This document shows positions 7,968 through 16,920 of a stretch of 64,000 nt of DNA, piece after piece. The notes beneath the pieces are model-generated. The model worked only from the letters and a program-made list of their open reading frames with translations, was not told the origin of the DNA and did not search any database. The stretch's first letter is position 1, and every line of letters begins with the position of its first letter. The stretch spans positions 248,001 through 312,000 of the forward strand of contig NZ_JAASRY010000003.1 in NCBI RefSeq assembly GCF_011761345.1, written 5' to 3'. This stretch comes from Thalassobacillus devorans (GTDB lineage: Bacteria > Bacillota > Bacilli > Bacillales > Halobacillaceae). Position numbers and translations under genes: made by a program.

Positions 7968-9272
7968 ATGATGGAGCTCAGTCTGTCTCAACGACAAACG
8001 ACGAATCTGGCTATGACAACAGAATTACGACAGGCGATATCATTGCTGCAATTCTCTTCGATGGAACTGACGGCGTTCATCCAGGAACAAGCGCTGGAAA
8101 ATCCGCTGATTGAATTAAAGGAAAAAAGCCCCGATGTCGACCATGAACCAGGCTATCACCCCAAACCCTATCAGACCAACGTCAGTCCACTTGATTTTGC
8201 AACGAAAGAGAAAGATATAAGGGAAGATTTGTGGGATCAGGCGCGTCTGCTGGAATTGTCGGAAATAGATCGATTATTGATGCAGTATCTGATTTGGAAT
8301 ATAGATGACAATGGCTACCTTCCTATCCCGGAAAGAGAAATCGCCGAAGAATTCGGACTACCGGAAAGCCAGGTGCTTACGGTGCTGGAAAGCTTGCAGC
8401 ATCTGGAGCCGGCAGGTGTCGGAACAAAGAATCTATCAGACTATCTTGTCTTTCAATTAAGACAAAAGATTGAACAGGGTTCGTTGGCAGAACAAATGGT
8501 AGTTAAGCATTTGAATTTACTGGCAGAAAAGAAATGGCGACAGCTTGCGGAGGAATTAGATGCAAGCATAGCAGAAATCCATCAAGCTGCAGAAATCATT
8601 CAGCAGCTGAAACCGAAACCGCTAGCGGGAATCGCTAAAACTCCCGCAGAGTACGTACGGCCGGATATATCTGTGAAAAAGTACCAGGGAAAATATAAAA
8701 TTATTCTTCACGATAGTTATTTACCTTCCATACAAGTAAATACTAACTATCGATCATTGATCACTCATAATGATAAGACGGCAAAGTATGTAAAGGACCA
8801 TTACCAGAAAGCGATATGGCTCATGAATAGCATTGAACAACGGCAGGCGACAATGATGAAGATTGCAGAAGTTCTCGTCGATAAACAAGCGGAGTTTTTC
8901 GAAAAAGGATTTACCGCCATTCAACCATTGACACTGAAGGAAGTGGCTGAAGCAATCGGTGTTCACGAGTCTACGGTAAGCAGGGCGAAGACGAATAAAG
9001 TGATCCAAACGCCACAAGGTTGTTTTGAGTTAAGCATTTTCTTTACCTCAAAGCTCAGCAGTGAGTCGGGTAGCGATACATCTTCCACTAAAGTGAAAGC
9101 GTTATTAAAGCAATTGATTGAAAAAGAAGATAAAAACAAACCGATCTCCGACCAAAAAATATCGGATTATTTTAAAACGAAGGAAGGGATCACCGTATCA
9201 CGGAGGACGGTAGCTAAATATAGAGAGGAGTTGCGCATCCCTGCTTCATCGAAGCGTAAGCAGCTCTCCTGA
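7968..9272 (+). CDS. sigL: RNA polymerase sigma-54 factor SigL/RpoN
   Basis: 434 residues. Region I is the N-terminal Gln/Leu-rich LSQRQTTNLAMTTELRQAISLLQ segment that contacts the activator. The core-binding region is in the middle. The C-terminal RpoN box is at about 415-424 (SRRTVAKYRE, family consensus ARRTVAKYRE). The frame is open from 7941, but AGGGAGGAG at 7956-7964 points to ATG 7968 or the adjacent 7971. Monocistronic between two strong terminators. No enhancer-binding activator is encoded in the window, so its targets here are unknown. Confidence 0.95.
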   Translation: MMELSLSQRQTTNLAMTTELRQAISLLQFSSMELTAFIQEQALENPLIELKEKSPDVDHEPGYHPKPYQTNVSPLDFATKEKDIREDLWDQARLLELSEIDRLLMQYLIWNIDDNGYLPIPEREIAEEFGLPESQVLTVLESLQHLEPAGVGTKNLSDYLVFQLRQKIEQGSLAEQMVVKHLNLLAEKKWRQLAEELDASIAEIHQAAEIIQQLKPKPLAGIAKTPAEYVRPDISVKKYQGKYKIILHDSYLPSIQVNTNYRSLITHNDKTAKYVKDHYQKAIWLMNSIEQRQATMMKIAEVLVDKQAEFFEKGFTAIQPLTLKEVAEAIGVHESTVSRAKTNKVIQTPQGCFELSIFFTSKLSSESGSDTSSTKVKALLKQLIEKEDKNKPISDQKISDYFKTKEGITVSRRTVAKYREELRIPASSKRKQLS

Positions 9273-9275
9273 AGA

Positions 9276-9320
9276 AACTGCCGTTAGGAATTGTAGAATA
9301 ATTCCTAACGGCAGTTTTTT
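9276..9320 (+). terminator. Terminator of sigL
   Basis: 15-bp perfect stem CTGCCGTTAGGAATT with its complement, a seven-base loop and TTTTTT. Confidence 0.9.
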
Positions 9321-9348
9321 AGTAACGTGGTGGTTTCCAGCAAAAGTG

Positions 9349-9516
9349 TCATTTCCAATTGCATGCCCTGGTTGCCGCCGACAGTTCATTTAATAACCGA
9401 TCGAGCGTCTGAGATGCTTCAATCAGCTTATCATCCAAGGGATTGTGATTATACAGGGAATACATATATATTCGCATCTCTTCTATTTTCTGTTCTAAGT
9501 CTTCTAAGTTGTTCAC
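9349..9516 (-). CDS. Spo0E-family aspartyl-phosphate phosphatase
   Basis: 55 residues from a GTG at 9516 preceded by CGGAGGTG; the frame remains open to 9537, but that start has no ribosome site. It is predicted as two helices and carries the family signature SQTLDRLLNEL near the C-terminus (consensus SQxLDxLL/I). Spo0E-type proteins remove phosphate from Spo0A~P and hold back sporulation. The gene stands alone; the roughly 230 bp upstream to the peptidase terminator hold no other gene. Confidence 0.85.
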   Translation of the reverse strand: MNNLEDLEQKIEEMRIYMYSLYNHNPLDDKLIEASQTLDRLLNELSAATRACNWK

Positions 9517-9721
9517 AAAGGGCACCTCCGAATACACCTATTATACCATGCGGTGTATTATCATTGAAAAAATTGTAAAGAATAATCTGGGTTATATTAT
9601 TCTTTCCTTTGATAGTAGTGACAAAACATAAATTTGTAAATAATAAGAAATAAGAGGAGCCATCTCGAGGCAATAGGGATTTATTAGCTATAAACTACTC
9701 TAAGTGACTATTTTCCACGCA

Positions 9722-9750
9722 GAAAACCCAGTATGCAGTCATACTGGGTT
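9722..9750 (-). terminator. Terminator of the S15 peptidase gene
   Basis: 11-bp arms AACCCAGTATG and complement with a four-base loop; the minus strand continues TTTTC. It lies just after the peptidase stop. Confidence 0.7.
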
Positions 9751-9755
9751 AAGAT

Positions 9756-11540
9756 TTACTTCACTAATGGGAGCTTGATGTAGCTGCTTGCTGGATCAAT
9801 CGTTATTGTCGTACCACCTTCCGGACGAAGTGTATAATCATAATCCGTCGAAATGATTACGACACCCAGTTGATGTCCGGCCTTAAAGATATAGTCATCC
9901 GGCTGCAGGTCCCATTGGAACGTATATTTCTTCCCTGGTGAAAGGGATTTTGCTTTCCAATCGGAATTAATGTTTTGTGGATCCATCCATCCGCGGGTAA
10001 TAATTTCCGTTTCTTCTCCGCTATAGTCGACTAACAAAGCGGTAAGGTTTGCGGTAGGCGCGTCCAGTCCTGCCCGGAGGGAAACTTCAGGTACCCCGCT
10101 TAGCCGCATCTCTTCCTCCAAAGGCTCTGTAAGATATACGGCGAGGTTTTCTTGATTGCCCTCCAGATCCTCCACGAGTGTTTCTACCGTACGTGTCGGG
10201 TCATCGATGATAGTATCTTTTGTCTTATCACTGTTCGGTACCTGCGAGAAGCTGAGCGAGCCAAGGGTTTCTTTATCAGCTCTAAAATGAAGCTTCGTGT
10301 CCTTAGCGTCTTCCGCTGGCCAGTTTGTCATCGTTTTCCAGGACAAGTCTTCCCGCTGGATGTCGACCATCGGCTCATCCATAATTCTGTTATCAACTTC
10401 ATATAACCAGTAATCAAACCACTTATTCAACGTAGTCATCCATTCGTCCTGGCGGATATAGTATGGATCACTATGACCATATTGGTGCAGCCACATTTTT
10501 CGCGGAACATCATGCTCTTCCAACGCGTCCCACCACTGGGCAAACTGCTCTGTTTTGACATTCCAGTCATTCAGTCCATGCACCACCAATACGCTGGCTT
10601 CTACATTTTTAATGTCGTTGATATAATTACGCTCATCCCAGAATTCATTGTAATCTCCTGTTTCACGATCCTGTCCTTCCGTCAGCTCCTCCATGACAGA
10701 AGCACATAATTCCGGGTTTTCCCGTGTCAAAACTGCTTTTGCCAGAACATCAGCATCTTCCCCTTGATAGCCGCCTGGTGCAATGACAGCACCATTAGAG
10801 CGGTAATAATCATACCAATCACTGATGGCGGCAATCGGAACAATTGTCTTCAAGCCTTCGACACCAGTAGTAGCAACGGCGTTTGGAAGTGTACCATTGT
10901 ATGAAACCCCGGTCATCCCGACATTCCCGGTAGACCAGTCAGCCGTGACTTCTTCGCCGTCTTCTGAATAACCTTTCGCGTTACCGTTCAGCCAGTCAAT
11001 TACTGCTTTTGTGCCTTCAACTTCCTGATAGTCACCTGTCGTTGCGCATCCATTCGATCCGCCAGTTCCGATACTATCGGCAGAGATATAAGCATAGCCT
11101 CTCGGTACGAAATAATCATCGAGATACCCAGGCAGCCCGGCTGCGTTTTTTGCCCCGGTAACCAACGGTTTGCCAGGGTGGTCGACAGCATTTAAATTCT
11201 TATCGACATCATAAAATTCTAATGGATAATTAAGTCCGGCATTATAGGGGCTCATCGTATAGATGGCAGGAACCTCGAGACCATTTTCTGTCTCCCCTGG
11301 ACGTATAATCCTGGCATTAACCCGGTCCAACTCTCCGTTATTGTCGCTGTCGACAGAAGTTTCAATAAACACCTCTTCCATTATGGCATCATCCATGTTG
11401 TAAATTGGCTGCGTCATCCCGTCTTCAATCTCAATGTTCGTGTTGTATGTAGCAGGGGTGTCATGGACAGGGGCAGCATGGGCAGCTGAAGGAAGCACCA
11501 GACTGGCACAAAGCATCAGCATTAATCCTGTCTTTTTCAC
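9756..11540 (-). CDS. Secreted X-Pro dipeptidyl-peptidase / CocE-type S15 hydrolase
   Basis: 594 residues from a GTG at 11540 placed after AAAGGAGG; an open extension of 38 codons upstream has no ribosome site. The N-terminus is a Sec signal peptide (KKTGLMLMLCASLVLPSAAHA). The alpha/beta-hydrolase domain carries the nucleophile in GMTGVSYNGT, the acid in HGLNDWNV and the histidine in YGHSDPY. A C-terminal jelly-roll domain typical of S15/CocE follows. Such enzymes cleave Xaa-Pro dipeptides or esters; peptide scavenging outside the cell is the likely role. Lone transcription unit. Confidence 0.88.
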   Translation of the reverse strand: MKKTGLMLMLCASLVLPSAAHAAPVHDTPATYNTNIEIEDGMTQPIYNMDDAIMEEVFIETSVDSDNNGELDRVNARIIRPGETENGLEVPAIYTMSPYNAGLNYPLEFYDVDKNLNAVDHPGKPLVTGAKNAAGLPGYLDDYFVPRGYAYISADSIGTGGSNGCATTGDYQEVEGTKAVIDWLNGNAKGYSEDGEEVTADWSTGNVGMTGVSYNGTLPNAVATTGVEGLKTIVPIAAISDWYDYYRSNGAVIAPGGYQGEDADVLAKAVLTRENPELCASVMEELTEGQDRETGDYNEFWDERNYINDIKNVEASVLVVHGLNDWNVKTEQFAQWWDALEEHDVPRKMWLHQYGHSDPYYIRQDEWMTTLNKWFDYWLYEVDNRIMDEPMVDIQREDLSWKTMTNWPAEDAKDTKLHFRADKETLGSLSFSQVPNSDKTKDTIIDDPTRTVETLVEDLEGNQENLAVYLTEPLEEEMRLSGVPEVSLRAGLDAPTANLTALLVDYSGEETEIITRGWMDPQNINSDWKAKSLSPGKKYTFQWDLQPDDYIFKAGHQLGVVIISTDYDYTLRPEGGTTITIDPASSYIKLPLVK

Positions 11541-11766
11541 ACCATTTTCCTCCTTTGTGATCATATAACTGAAATTATAAGACAAAATTAGTGAAACTTT
11601 GCTGAATAATCTGAAAACGGTGCTTTTGTTTGATGAAAATAGGAAATATAGCACAGATAATAAAGGGGAAAGTTAATTATGTATTGTGGGGCAGGTCACT
11701 TCTTAATAAAGTCGAATGTTATATAATTAAAGTAGTATAATTATTTCGATGGGAGGTCGAAGCGAT

Positions 11767-12222
11767 ATGAAACGGCACGAAGCGCTATACCCATTGTCTC
11801 ATCACCATCATCATGCGTTGGTGACGGCAGTAGAGTTGAAAAAAGCAGGCACGGAGAAGACAGAAAAAAGTTTGCTGGATTTTCGTAGAAGCGTCATCGA
11901 TTTTTGGAATCAGGACGGCCGGGGACATTTTCGCGATGAAGAAGAGGTACTGCTTCCCCTATACGCTCAATATGGAAATGTGAATCAGGAGTCCATCAAA
12001 AAGATGCTGATACAGCATGCGCAAATCAGAGGCATGGTCGAGCGGATTCGAGAGCAGCCTCGGCTGACTGCAGAACAGTTCCGCGAATTGGGAGAGCTGC
12101 TTGATGAACATGTCAGACTAGAAGAGCGGACAGTTTTCCCAATGATTGAGGAAGCTGTTCCGGAAAAACTGTTATACCAGGCGAATGGCCGCTTCCACCG
12201 TGATTCCGTCAGTGGCAGGTAA
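11767..12222 (+). CDS. Hemerythrin-like HHE domain protein
   Basis: 151 residues with four predicted helices and a metal-ligand pattern: LSHHHHHAL near the N-terminus, GHFRDEEE, a central HAQIRGM, and LDEHVRLEERTVFP. This matches the hemerythrin/HHE fold that binds a di-iron centre and responds to oxygen, nitric oxide or iron. The start at 11767 follows GGGAGG. Its partner is unknown; it is not in an operon. Confidence 0.85.
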   Translation: MKRHEALYPLSHHHHHALVTAVELKKAGTEKTEKSLLDFRRSVIDFWNQDGRGHFRDEEEVLLPLYAQYGNVNQESIKKMLIQHAQIRGMVERIREQPRLTAEQFRELGELLDEHVRLEERTVFPMIEEAVPEKLLYQANGRFHRDSVSGR

Positions 12223-12253
12223 ACAAATTATTTCCCGGGAAATAATTATTGAA

Positions 12254-12290
12254 AAAGAGGCACAATCCTTATCGGGATTTGTGCCTCTTT
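12254..12290 (+). terminator. Terminator of the hemerythrin gene
   Basis: AAAGAGGCACA pairs with TGTGCCTCTTT through an extended, slightly imperfect stem. Confidence 0.7.
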
Positions 12291-12293
12291 GTG

Positions 12294-12436
12294 CGTTAAG
12301 TAAGAATATTGCTTCGTTAAGTCGGAACATGGGGCCGTTAGGGAAGGAGTTTGCTTCGTTAAGGCAGAACAATCCTCCATTAAGTCAGAATATACGCTAG
12401 TTAGGGCAGAACATAGAATATCGGGCAGACATAGAA
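12294..12436. repeat. Degenerate 21-nt tandem repeat, six units plus a partial
   Basis: Units begin at 12294, 12315, 12336, 12357, 12378 and 12399, all exactly 21 bases. The consensus is close to CGTTAAGKCAGAACAT plus five variable bases. A seventh unit from 12420 is incomplete. Because 21 is seven codons, both strands read as seven-residue repeats (plus: LSKNIAS, LSRNMGP and so on; minus: CSALTSV, CSALTKQ and so on). It lies between two convergent genes, hemerythrin and the HMA-like gene. The periodicity is directly visible; no function is known to me. Confidence 0.8.
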
Positions 12437-12468
12437 AACAGCAGAGACATTCATCCCTGCTGTTTTCT
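12433..12468 (-). terminator. Hairpin at the end of the formate dehydrogenase operon
   Basis: 12-bp perfect arms AGAAAACAGCAG (12433-12444) and complement (12457-12468). It starts immediately after the stop of the HMA-like gene and could act in both directions. Confidence 0.65.
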
Positions 12469-12675
12469 TTATCCATTTACTTCAAATCCAGAATCAGCAA
12501 CTGCCTGGGTGAAATCCTCCCAGGAAGCGGCTTTTTCATCAAAGGAGACGGTTGCTAATCCTAAGTGAGAATTAACCGCTACATTCCTTACTCCCCATAC
12601 GTCATATAAAATTTCTTCGACTCGTGCCTCATCATCTTTATGGAAACCAGCAATGGAAAACGTACGTGTAATCAC
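12469..12675 (-). CDS. HMA-like small protein without the metal-binding CxxC
   Basis: 68 residues with the beta-alpha-beta-beta-alpha-beta pattern of heavy-metal-associated domains: TRTFSIAGF, VEEILYDVWGVRNVAVNSHLGLATVSFD, and FTQAVADSGFEVNG. The position where copper chaperones have CxxC reads FHKDDE, and the whole protein lacks cysteine. It overlaps the DUF1641 gene by four bases and is the third gene of the formate dehydrogenase operon. It therefore probably serves the dehydrogenase complex rather than copper handling. The function is unknown. Confidence 0.65.
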   Translation of the reverse strand: MITRTFSIAGFHKDDEARVEEILYDVWGVRNVAVNSHLGLATVSFDEKAASWEDFTQAVADSGFEVNG

Positions 12676-13166
12676 TGGGAATCACCTTTTTCTTCTAATT
12701 CATTTCCCATTCCTTTTAAAAAGCTGACCATTGTGGAAAGTGCCAGCACCACGTGGGGGTCACGGAGGGACTTGACCAAGCCCCAGGTACTCGTTTTTTC
12801 TTTCTCTTCCGCATGGGTAGAGGCTGTTTCTACACCTTTTTGGAAACTTTCCAGCATCGTTCTTAATTTTTCCGGTTCCAAATGACCGACAAATCCCATC
12901 GTGTAAAATATATTTTTAATTGTATGATGGATGTTCGGCTGGTTGATTTGTTCAACCGCAATGGTGCCGATTTTTTCACGGGCACTTAAGAACCCTTTCA
13001 AAATATCAAGGACACCGGTAGCCTCCAGCTGATCGACAATTTCAAGCATGCTGGTGATCGCCTGCTTATTATCTGCAATCTGGCTGAGTATCCTTTCCAT
13101 ATCTTTCTGTTGCATTTCTTCTGCGGTTGATTGCTGCATCTCAATTTGCCGTATCGCTTTGGCCAT
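12672..13166 (-). CDS. DUF1641 protein (YrhD-like) of formate dehydrogenase operon
   Basis: 164 residues from the ATG at 13166, placed after AAGGAGG. The start is 26 bases inside the end of the dehydrogenase gene, so the two are coupled. It is mostly helical. The conserved part is LEATGVLDILKGFLSAREKIG and the following HHTIKNIFYTMGFVGHLEPEK segment, diagnostic of DUF1641. In Bacillus this family (YrhD, YjgD) always follows a YrhE/YjgC-type dehydrogenase and is thought to be an accessory or small subunit. No catalytic residues are recognised. Confidence 0.85.
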   Translation of the reverse strand: MAKAIRQIEMQQSTAEEMQQKDMERILSQIADNKQAITSMLEIVDQLEATGVLDILKGFLSAREKIGTIAVEQINQPNIHHTIKNIFYTMGFVGHLEPEKLRTMLESFQKGVETASTHAEEKEKTSTWGLVKSLRDPHVVLALSTMVSFLKGMGNELEEKGDSQ

Positions 13167-16140
13167 CGGTCCGAACCTCCTTTTCAATCAATTCAGGGAT
13201 TGGGGTGAAGTCTTCCCGTTCCCATTTATCTGCCACCCGGACACCGATTTGTGGCTGTGGATTACCAAGGCGGAAGTTTCCGACCACGACCGGAGACTCA
13301 CCCTTTGTTTCCAGAACCTCCATTTTCACTTGCATTTCCTTATAGTTCGGTGTGTGGGTATCTTTATCATGGTAACTGCTTGTCAGTTTGTTGACAGCTT
13401 CGATTTCTTTACGCGTGTTCATCGGCAGGTAAAGCTCTTTGCCTTTCACTTGGCCGGTCACCCAGACGCGCAGTTTCACTTTTCCATAAGGGGAAGTGAG
13501 ACGTACAAGGGCACCGGTTTCAATGTTCCGTTCTTTCGCTAGCTCCGGTGATACTTCGAGCCAAGGGTTCGGTACTTTATGAGAGATACCATCGGATTGG
13601 TATGTCATATTCCCTTCATGGAAGTGCTCCAGGATTCGCCCATTATTCAAATGGAGGTCATAACCTTCACCTGCCTCATAAGGAGGCGTCCAGTCGACAG
13701 GAAAGAGCTTGGCTTTCCCATCCGGAAAAGCGAATTTATCTTCATAGAGAAGCGGCGTATCCTGCCCGCCCTTATCAACTGGCCATACGAGACTGTCCCA
13801 GCCCTCCAGCCGCTTATAGTCTACACCAGCGAAGACAGGAGCAAGCGATGCTGCTTCGGCCATAATTTCACCAGGGTTCTGATAGTTCCAATCCGCTCCC
13901 AATTTATTGGCGAGCTCCTGGAAAATTTCCCAGTCCGGCTTACTATCGCCTAATGGTTCCATTACCTTATTCAATTTCTGAATGCGGCGTTCTGTATTAG
14001 TGAATGTACCTTCCTTTTCAAGACTTGGTGCAGCAGGAAGGACGACGTCGGCATACTGTGCTGTCTTGGAGAAGAAGACATCCTGGACCACGAAGAAATC
14101 AAGCTTTTCAAAAGCTTCATGAACATAATTGATGTTAGAATCCACGAGGCCCATTTCTTCACCGAACAGGTAAACCCCTTTGACAGAGCCTTTATGGATA
14201 GCTGCGACAATTTCATGGTTGTTCAAGCCCGGTTCTTTCGGTAGTTTGGTTCCCCATGCTTTTTCATAGCGGCCGCGAATCGTGTCATCTTCAACCGCTT
14301 CATAACCAGGGAAGTAGTTCGGCATGGTACCAAAATCACTGGCTCCCTGAACGTTATTATGACCTCGTAGCGGATAAGCACCAGTGCCGGGCTTACCGAA
14401 GTTTCCAGTCACGAGCAGCAGGTTCGCAATAGATGTGCTCGTATCGGTCCCGCCCATATGCTGCGTGACACCCATCGCCCAGAGGATGCAGGTAGCCTTG
14501 GATTCATGGATCATCTCTGCTACTTTTTTCATGGTTTCCTGGGTAAGGCCTGTCACACTTTCGGCATATTCCAGCGTAAACTTATCAAGGGAATTCAAAT
14601 ATTCATCCACATTATTAACTCGCTCTTTCAAAAAGTCTTTTGCTTCCCAGCCCTGATCGATCATATATTTAGCTACGGCTGAAATCCAGACGAGATCCGT
14701 GCCTGGTTTAGGGTGAAGATGTAAGTCTGCACGTTCCGCAAGGCCATTTTTCCGTAAATCGACTACAACAAGCTTCTGGTCATGTAATTTATGAGCGCGC
14801 TTGATTCGCGTGGCAAGTACCGGGTGGGATTCTTCTGGATTCGCCCCAACGACGATGATTAATTCAGCTGCAGCAATATCTTCAATTGTACCGGAATCAC
14901 CGCCGATACCGACTGTGCGCATCAGACCGGCAGATGCTGGAGTCTGGCAGTAACGCGAACAGTTATCGATATTGTTGGTTTGGAAAATCTGGCGAGCCAG
15001 TTTCTGCATCAGGAAGTTTTCTTCATTCGTACACTTGGATGAGGCGATGAAGCCAAGCGCATCAGAGCCATTTTGCTGATGGATCCCCTGCAGTTTTTCC
15101 GAAACGAGTGACAGGGCTTCATCCCACGTGGCTTCCACAAACTTATCGCCTTTCCGAATCAATGGCGTCTTTAGGCGCTCTTCGCTGTTGATGAAATCCC
15201 AGCCGAATTTACCTTTGACACACGTAGAAATGCCGTTGGCTGGTGCCTCCGGATGTGGCTGCACTTTCAAAATATCGCGACCTTTTGTCCATACTTCAAA
15301 AGTGCACCCGACACCACAATAGGTACATACCGTCTTTGTTTTATTGATTCTGCTCTCACGCATCGATGCCTCGACGTTAGAAATAGCGAAAATGCCGCTA
15401 TAGCCTGGCTCGACCTCTTTTGTAACGTCAATCATCGGCTCAAGGATATTTTTCGGCATTTTCGTCAGATAACCGGCTTCCCCGAGCATCGATTTTTCCA
15501 TGAGGGCATTACAAGGGCAGACGCTGACACAGTGCCCGCAGGAGACACAGGAAGACTGATCGATCGTCACATCGTTGTCCCAAATGACACGTGGTTCTTT
15601 TCTGTCCCAGTCAATTGATAATACTTCACTCACCTGCAGGTCCTGGCAAGCCTCTACGCATAACCCGCACAAGATACATTGATCCGGCTCATAACGATAG
15701 AACGGATGGGAGTTGTCAGCGGTATAAGGCTTAGGGGTAAACGGGTATTTCTGGTGGTTCACTTGCAAGTGTTCCGCTGTGTTATGTACCACACAGTCCC
15801 CATTATTGTTATCACAAACCGTGCAGTAGAGCTCATGATTTTCCAGAATCCGTGACATACCTTCGTGTTGAGCTTCTTTCACCTTATCGGAATTATCGCT
15901 TACTTTCATGCCTTGTTTGACTTTTGTGGAACAAGACCGCTCAAGCTTTCCGTTAACATCAACAAAGCAAGTGTCACACGTCTGGATGACACCTACGCCT
16001 AAATCAGGCTGCGAAGCACAAATCCCTGGCATGTAGATATCATTGTCGCGTGCTGCTTCAAAAATCGACTGCCCTTCTGACGCTTCAATTTCCTGACCAT
16101 TAATGCTAATCGTCACTTTTTTCATTTCCATCAAACCCAT
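13141..16140 (-). CDS. Formate dehydrogenase alpha subunit (YrhE/YjgC-type, molybdenum)
   Basis: Up to 999 residues. In order: an N-terminal 2Fe-2S ferredoxin domain; a His/Cys cluster segment; two 4Fe-4S motifs (CILCGLCVEACQ and SCVSCGHCVSVCPCNAL); a CTYCGVGC cluster; then the large molybdopterin domain and the C-terminal dinucleotide-binding domain. Residue 398, in SRYCQTPASAGL, is the cysteine that takes the place of selenocysteine as Mo ligand. It oxidises formate to CO2. ATG at 16140 or 16125 are both possible; neither has a good ribosome site. The DUF1641 and HMA-like genes follow. fdhD is not in the window. Confidence 0.92.
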   Translation of the reverse strand: MGLMEMKKVTISINGQEIEASEGQSIFEAARDNDIYMPGICASQPDLGVGVIQTCDTCFVDVNGKLERSCSTKVKQGMKVSDNSDKVKEAQHEGMSRILENHELYCTVCDNNNGDCVVHNTAEHLQVNHQKYPFTPKPYTADNSHPFYRYEPDQCILCGLCVEACQDLQVSEVLSIDWDRKEPRVIWDNDVTIDQSSCVSCGHCVSVCPCNALMEKSMLGEAGYLTKMPKNILEPMIDVTKEVEPGYSGIFAISNVEASMRESRINKTKTVCTYCGVGCTFEVWTKGRDILKVQPHPEAPANGISTCVKGKFGWDFINSEERLKTPLIRKGDKFVEATWDEALSLVSEKLQGIHQQNGSDALGFIASSKCTNEENFLMQKLARQIFQTNNIDNCSRYCQTPASAGLMRTVGIGGDSGTIEDIAAAELIIVVGANPEESHPVLATRIKRAHKLHDQKLVVVDLRKNGLAERADLHLHPKPGTDLVWISAVAKYMIDQGWEAKDFLKERVNNVDEYLNSLDKFTLEYAESVTGLTQETMKKVAEMIHESKATCILWAMGVTQHMGGTDTSTSIANLLLVTGNFGKPGTGAYPLRGHNNVQGASDFGTMPNYFPGYEAVEDDTIRGRYEKAWGTKLPKEPGLNNHEIVAAIHKGSVKGVYLFGEEMGLVDSNINYVHEAFEKLDFFVVQDVFFSKTAQYADVVLPAAPSLEKEGTFTNTERRIQKLNKVMEPLGDSKPDWEIFQELANKLGADWNYQNPGEIMAEAASLAPVFAGVDYKRLEGWDSLVWPVDKGGQDTPLLYEDKFAFPDGKAKLFPVDWTPPYEAGEGYDLHLNNGRILEHFHEGNMTYQSDGISHKVPNPWLEVSPELAKERNIETGALVRLTSPYGKVKLRVWVTGQVKGKELYLPMNTRKEIEAVNKLTSSYHDKDTHTPNYKEMQVKMEVLETKGESPVVVGNFRLGNPQPQIGVRVADKWEREDFTPIPELIEKEVRTDGQSDTAN

Positions 16141-16321
16141 CTATTGTAAATTAAGATAGTAAAAGTATGTACAAAAAACGTGTATTCTATGAATATGTAT
16201 TTTTGATAAGAAAAAAGTACGTAATAATAGTCGTTTTCACACTATGAGGGAAGCGGTCCAAGTGTAAAATCTTTAACCTGATTAAAAATCGGGTATGACA
16301 AACGGTAGAGGAGGTGCCTGT

Positions 16322-16918
16322 ATGGATTATCAGCCCATGAATGAGGAGTTTTTTGAGCAGCCGACATTGGAGTTAGCCGAATCATTATTAGGAAAGATAT
16401 TAGTAAAAGACACAGAGGCAGGAACAGCGTCAGGAATCATCGTAGAAACGGAAGCATACATAGGTCCTGGTGATCGGGCAGCCCATAGTTATGGTAACCG
16501 GAGGACCAAACGTACTGAAGCGATGTTTGGGCCTCCGGGTAACGTTTACACGTATGTGATGCACACGCATTGTCTGGTCAATGTCGTGAGTGGAGATGTG
16601 CTGGAACCGGAAGCCGTATTGATTCGTGCAGTCGAACCGTTGGAAGGGATTGAGCTGATGTACCAGCGTCGTGGCGTAAATAAGAAGGAAATCGAACTGA
16701 CCAATGGTCCTGGCAAGCTGACAAAAGCATTAGGAATCGTGAAATCCGACTACGGGCTTCCGTTCAACAAACCGCCGTTATATATCGCAGAAGGGAGAAA
16801 GCCCGATTCCATATCGACAGGACCCCGTGTCGGTATCGATAACAGCGGGGAAGCCCGGGATTACCCATGGCGTTTTTGGGTGACAGGGAATCGCTTCGTC
16901 TCGAAGGCGAAAAAATAA
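16322..16918 (+). CDS. 3-methyladenine DNA glycosylase (AAG/MPG family)
   Basis: 198 residues from the ATG at 16322, after GAGGAGGTG; nine upstream codons in frame lack a start signal. The motifs IIVETEAYIGPGDRAAHSYGNRRTKRTEAMFG, NVYTYVMHTHCLVNVV, and the NGPGKLTKALGI segment are hallmarks of alkyladenine glycosylases, with the active-site Glu in VETEAY. It removes alkylated purines in base-excision repair. Monocistronic, with an opposing DUF421 gene starting its stop codon three bases away. Confidence 0.93.
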   Translation: MDYQPMNEEFFEQPTLELAESLLGKILVKDTEAGTASGIIVETEAYIGPGDRAAHSYGNRRTKRTEAMFGPPGNVYTYVMHTHCLVNVVSGDVLEPEAVLIRAVEPLEGIELMYQRRGVNKKEIELTNGPGKLTKALGIVKSDYGLPFNKPPLYIAEGRKPDSISTGPRVGIDNSGEARDYPWRFWVTGNRFVSKAKK

Positions 16919-16920
16919 TT

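Noticed and set aside
12294-12436. Possible CRISPR array
   Set aside because: Units are contiguous and degenerate with no unique spacers, and no cas genes are near; the RecB-like nuclease at 62.6 kb is not linked.
12146-12476. Overlapping frames on both strands with seven-residue repeats
   Set aside because: Both arise from the 21-nt array and neither has a convincing start; reported as a repeat instead of genes.
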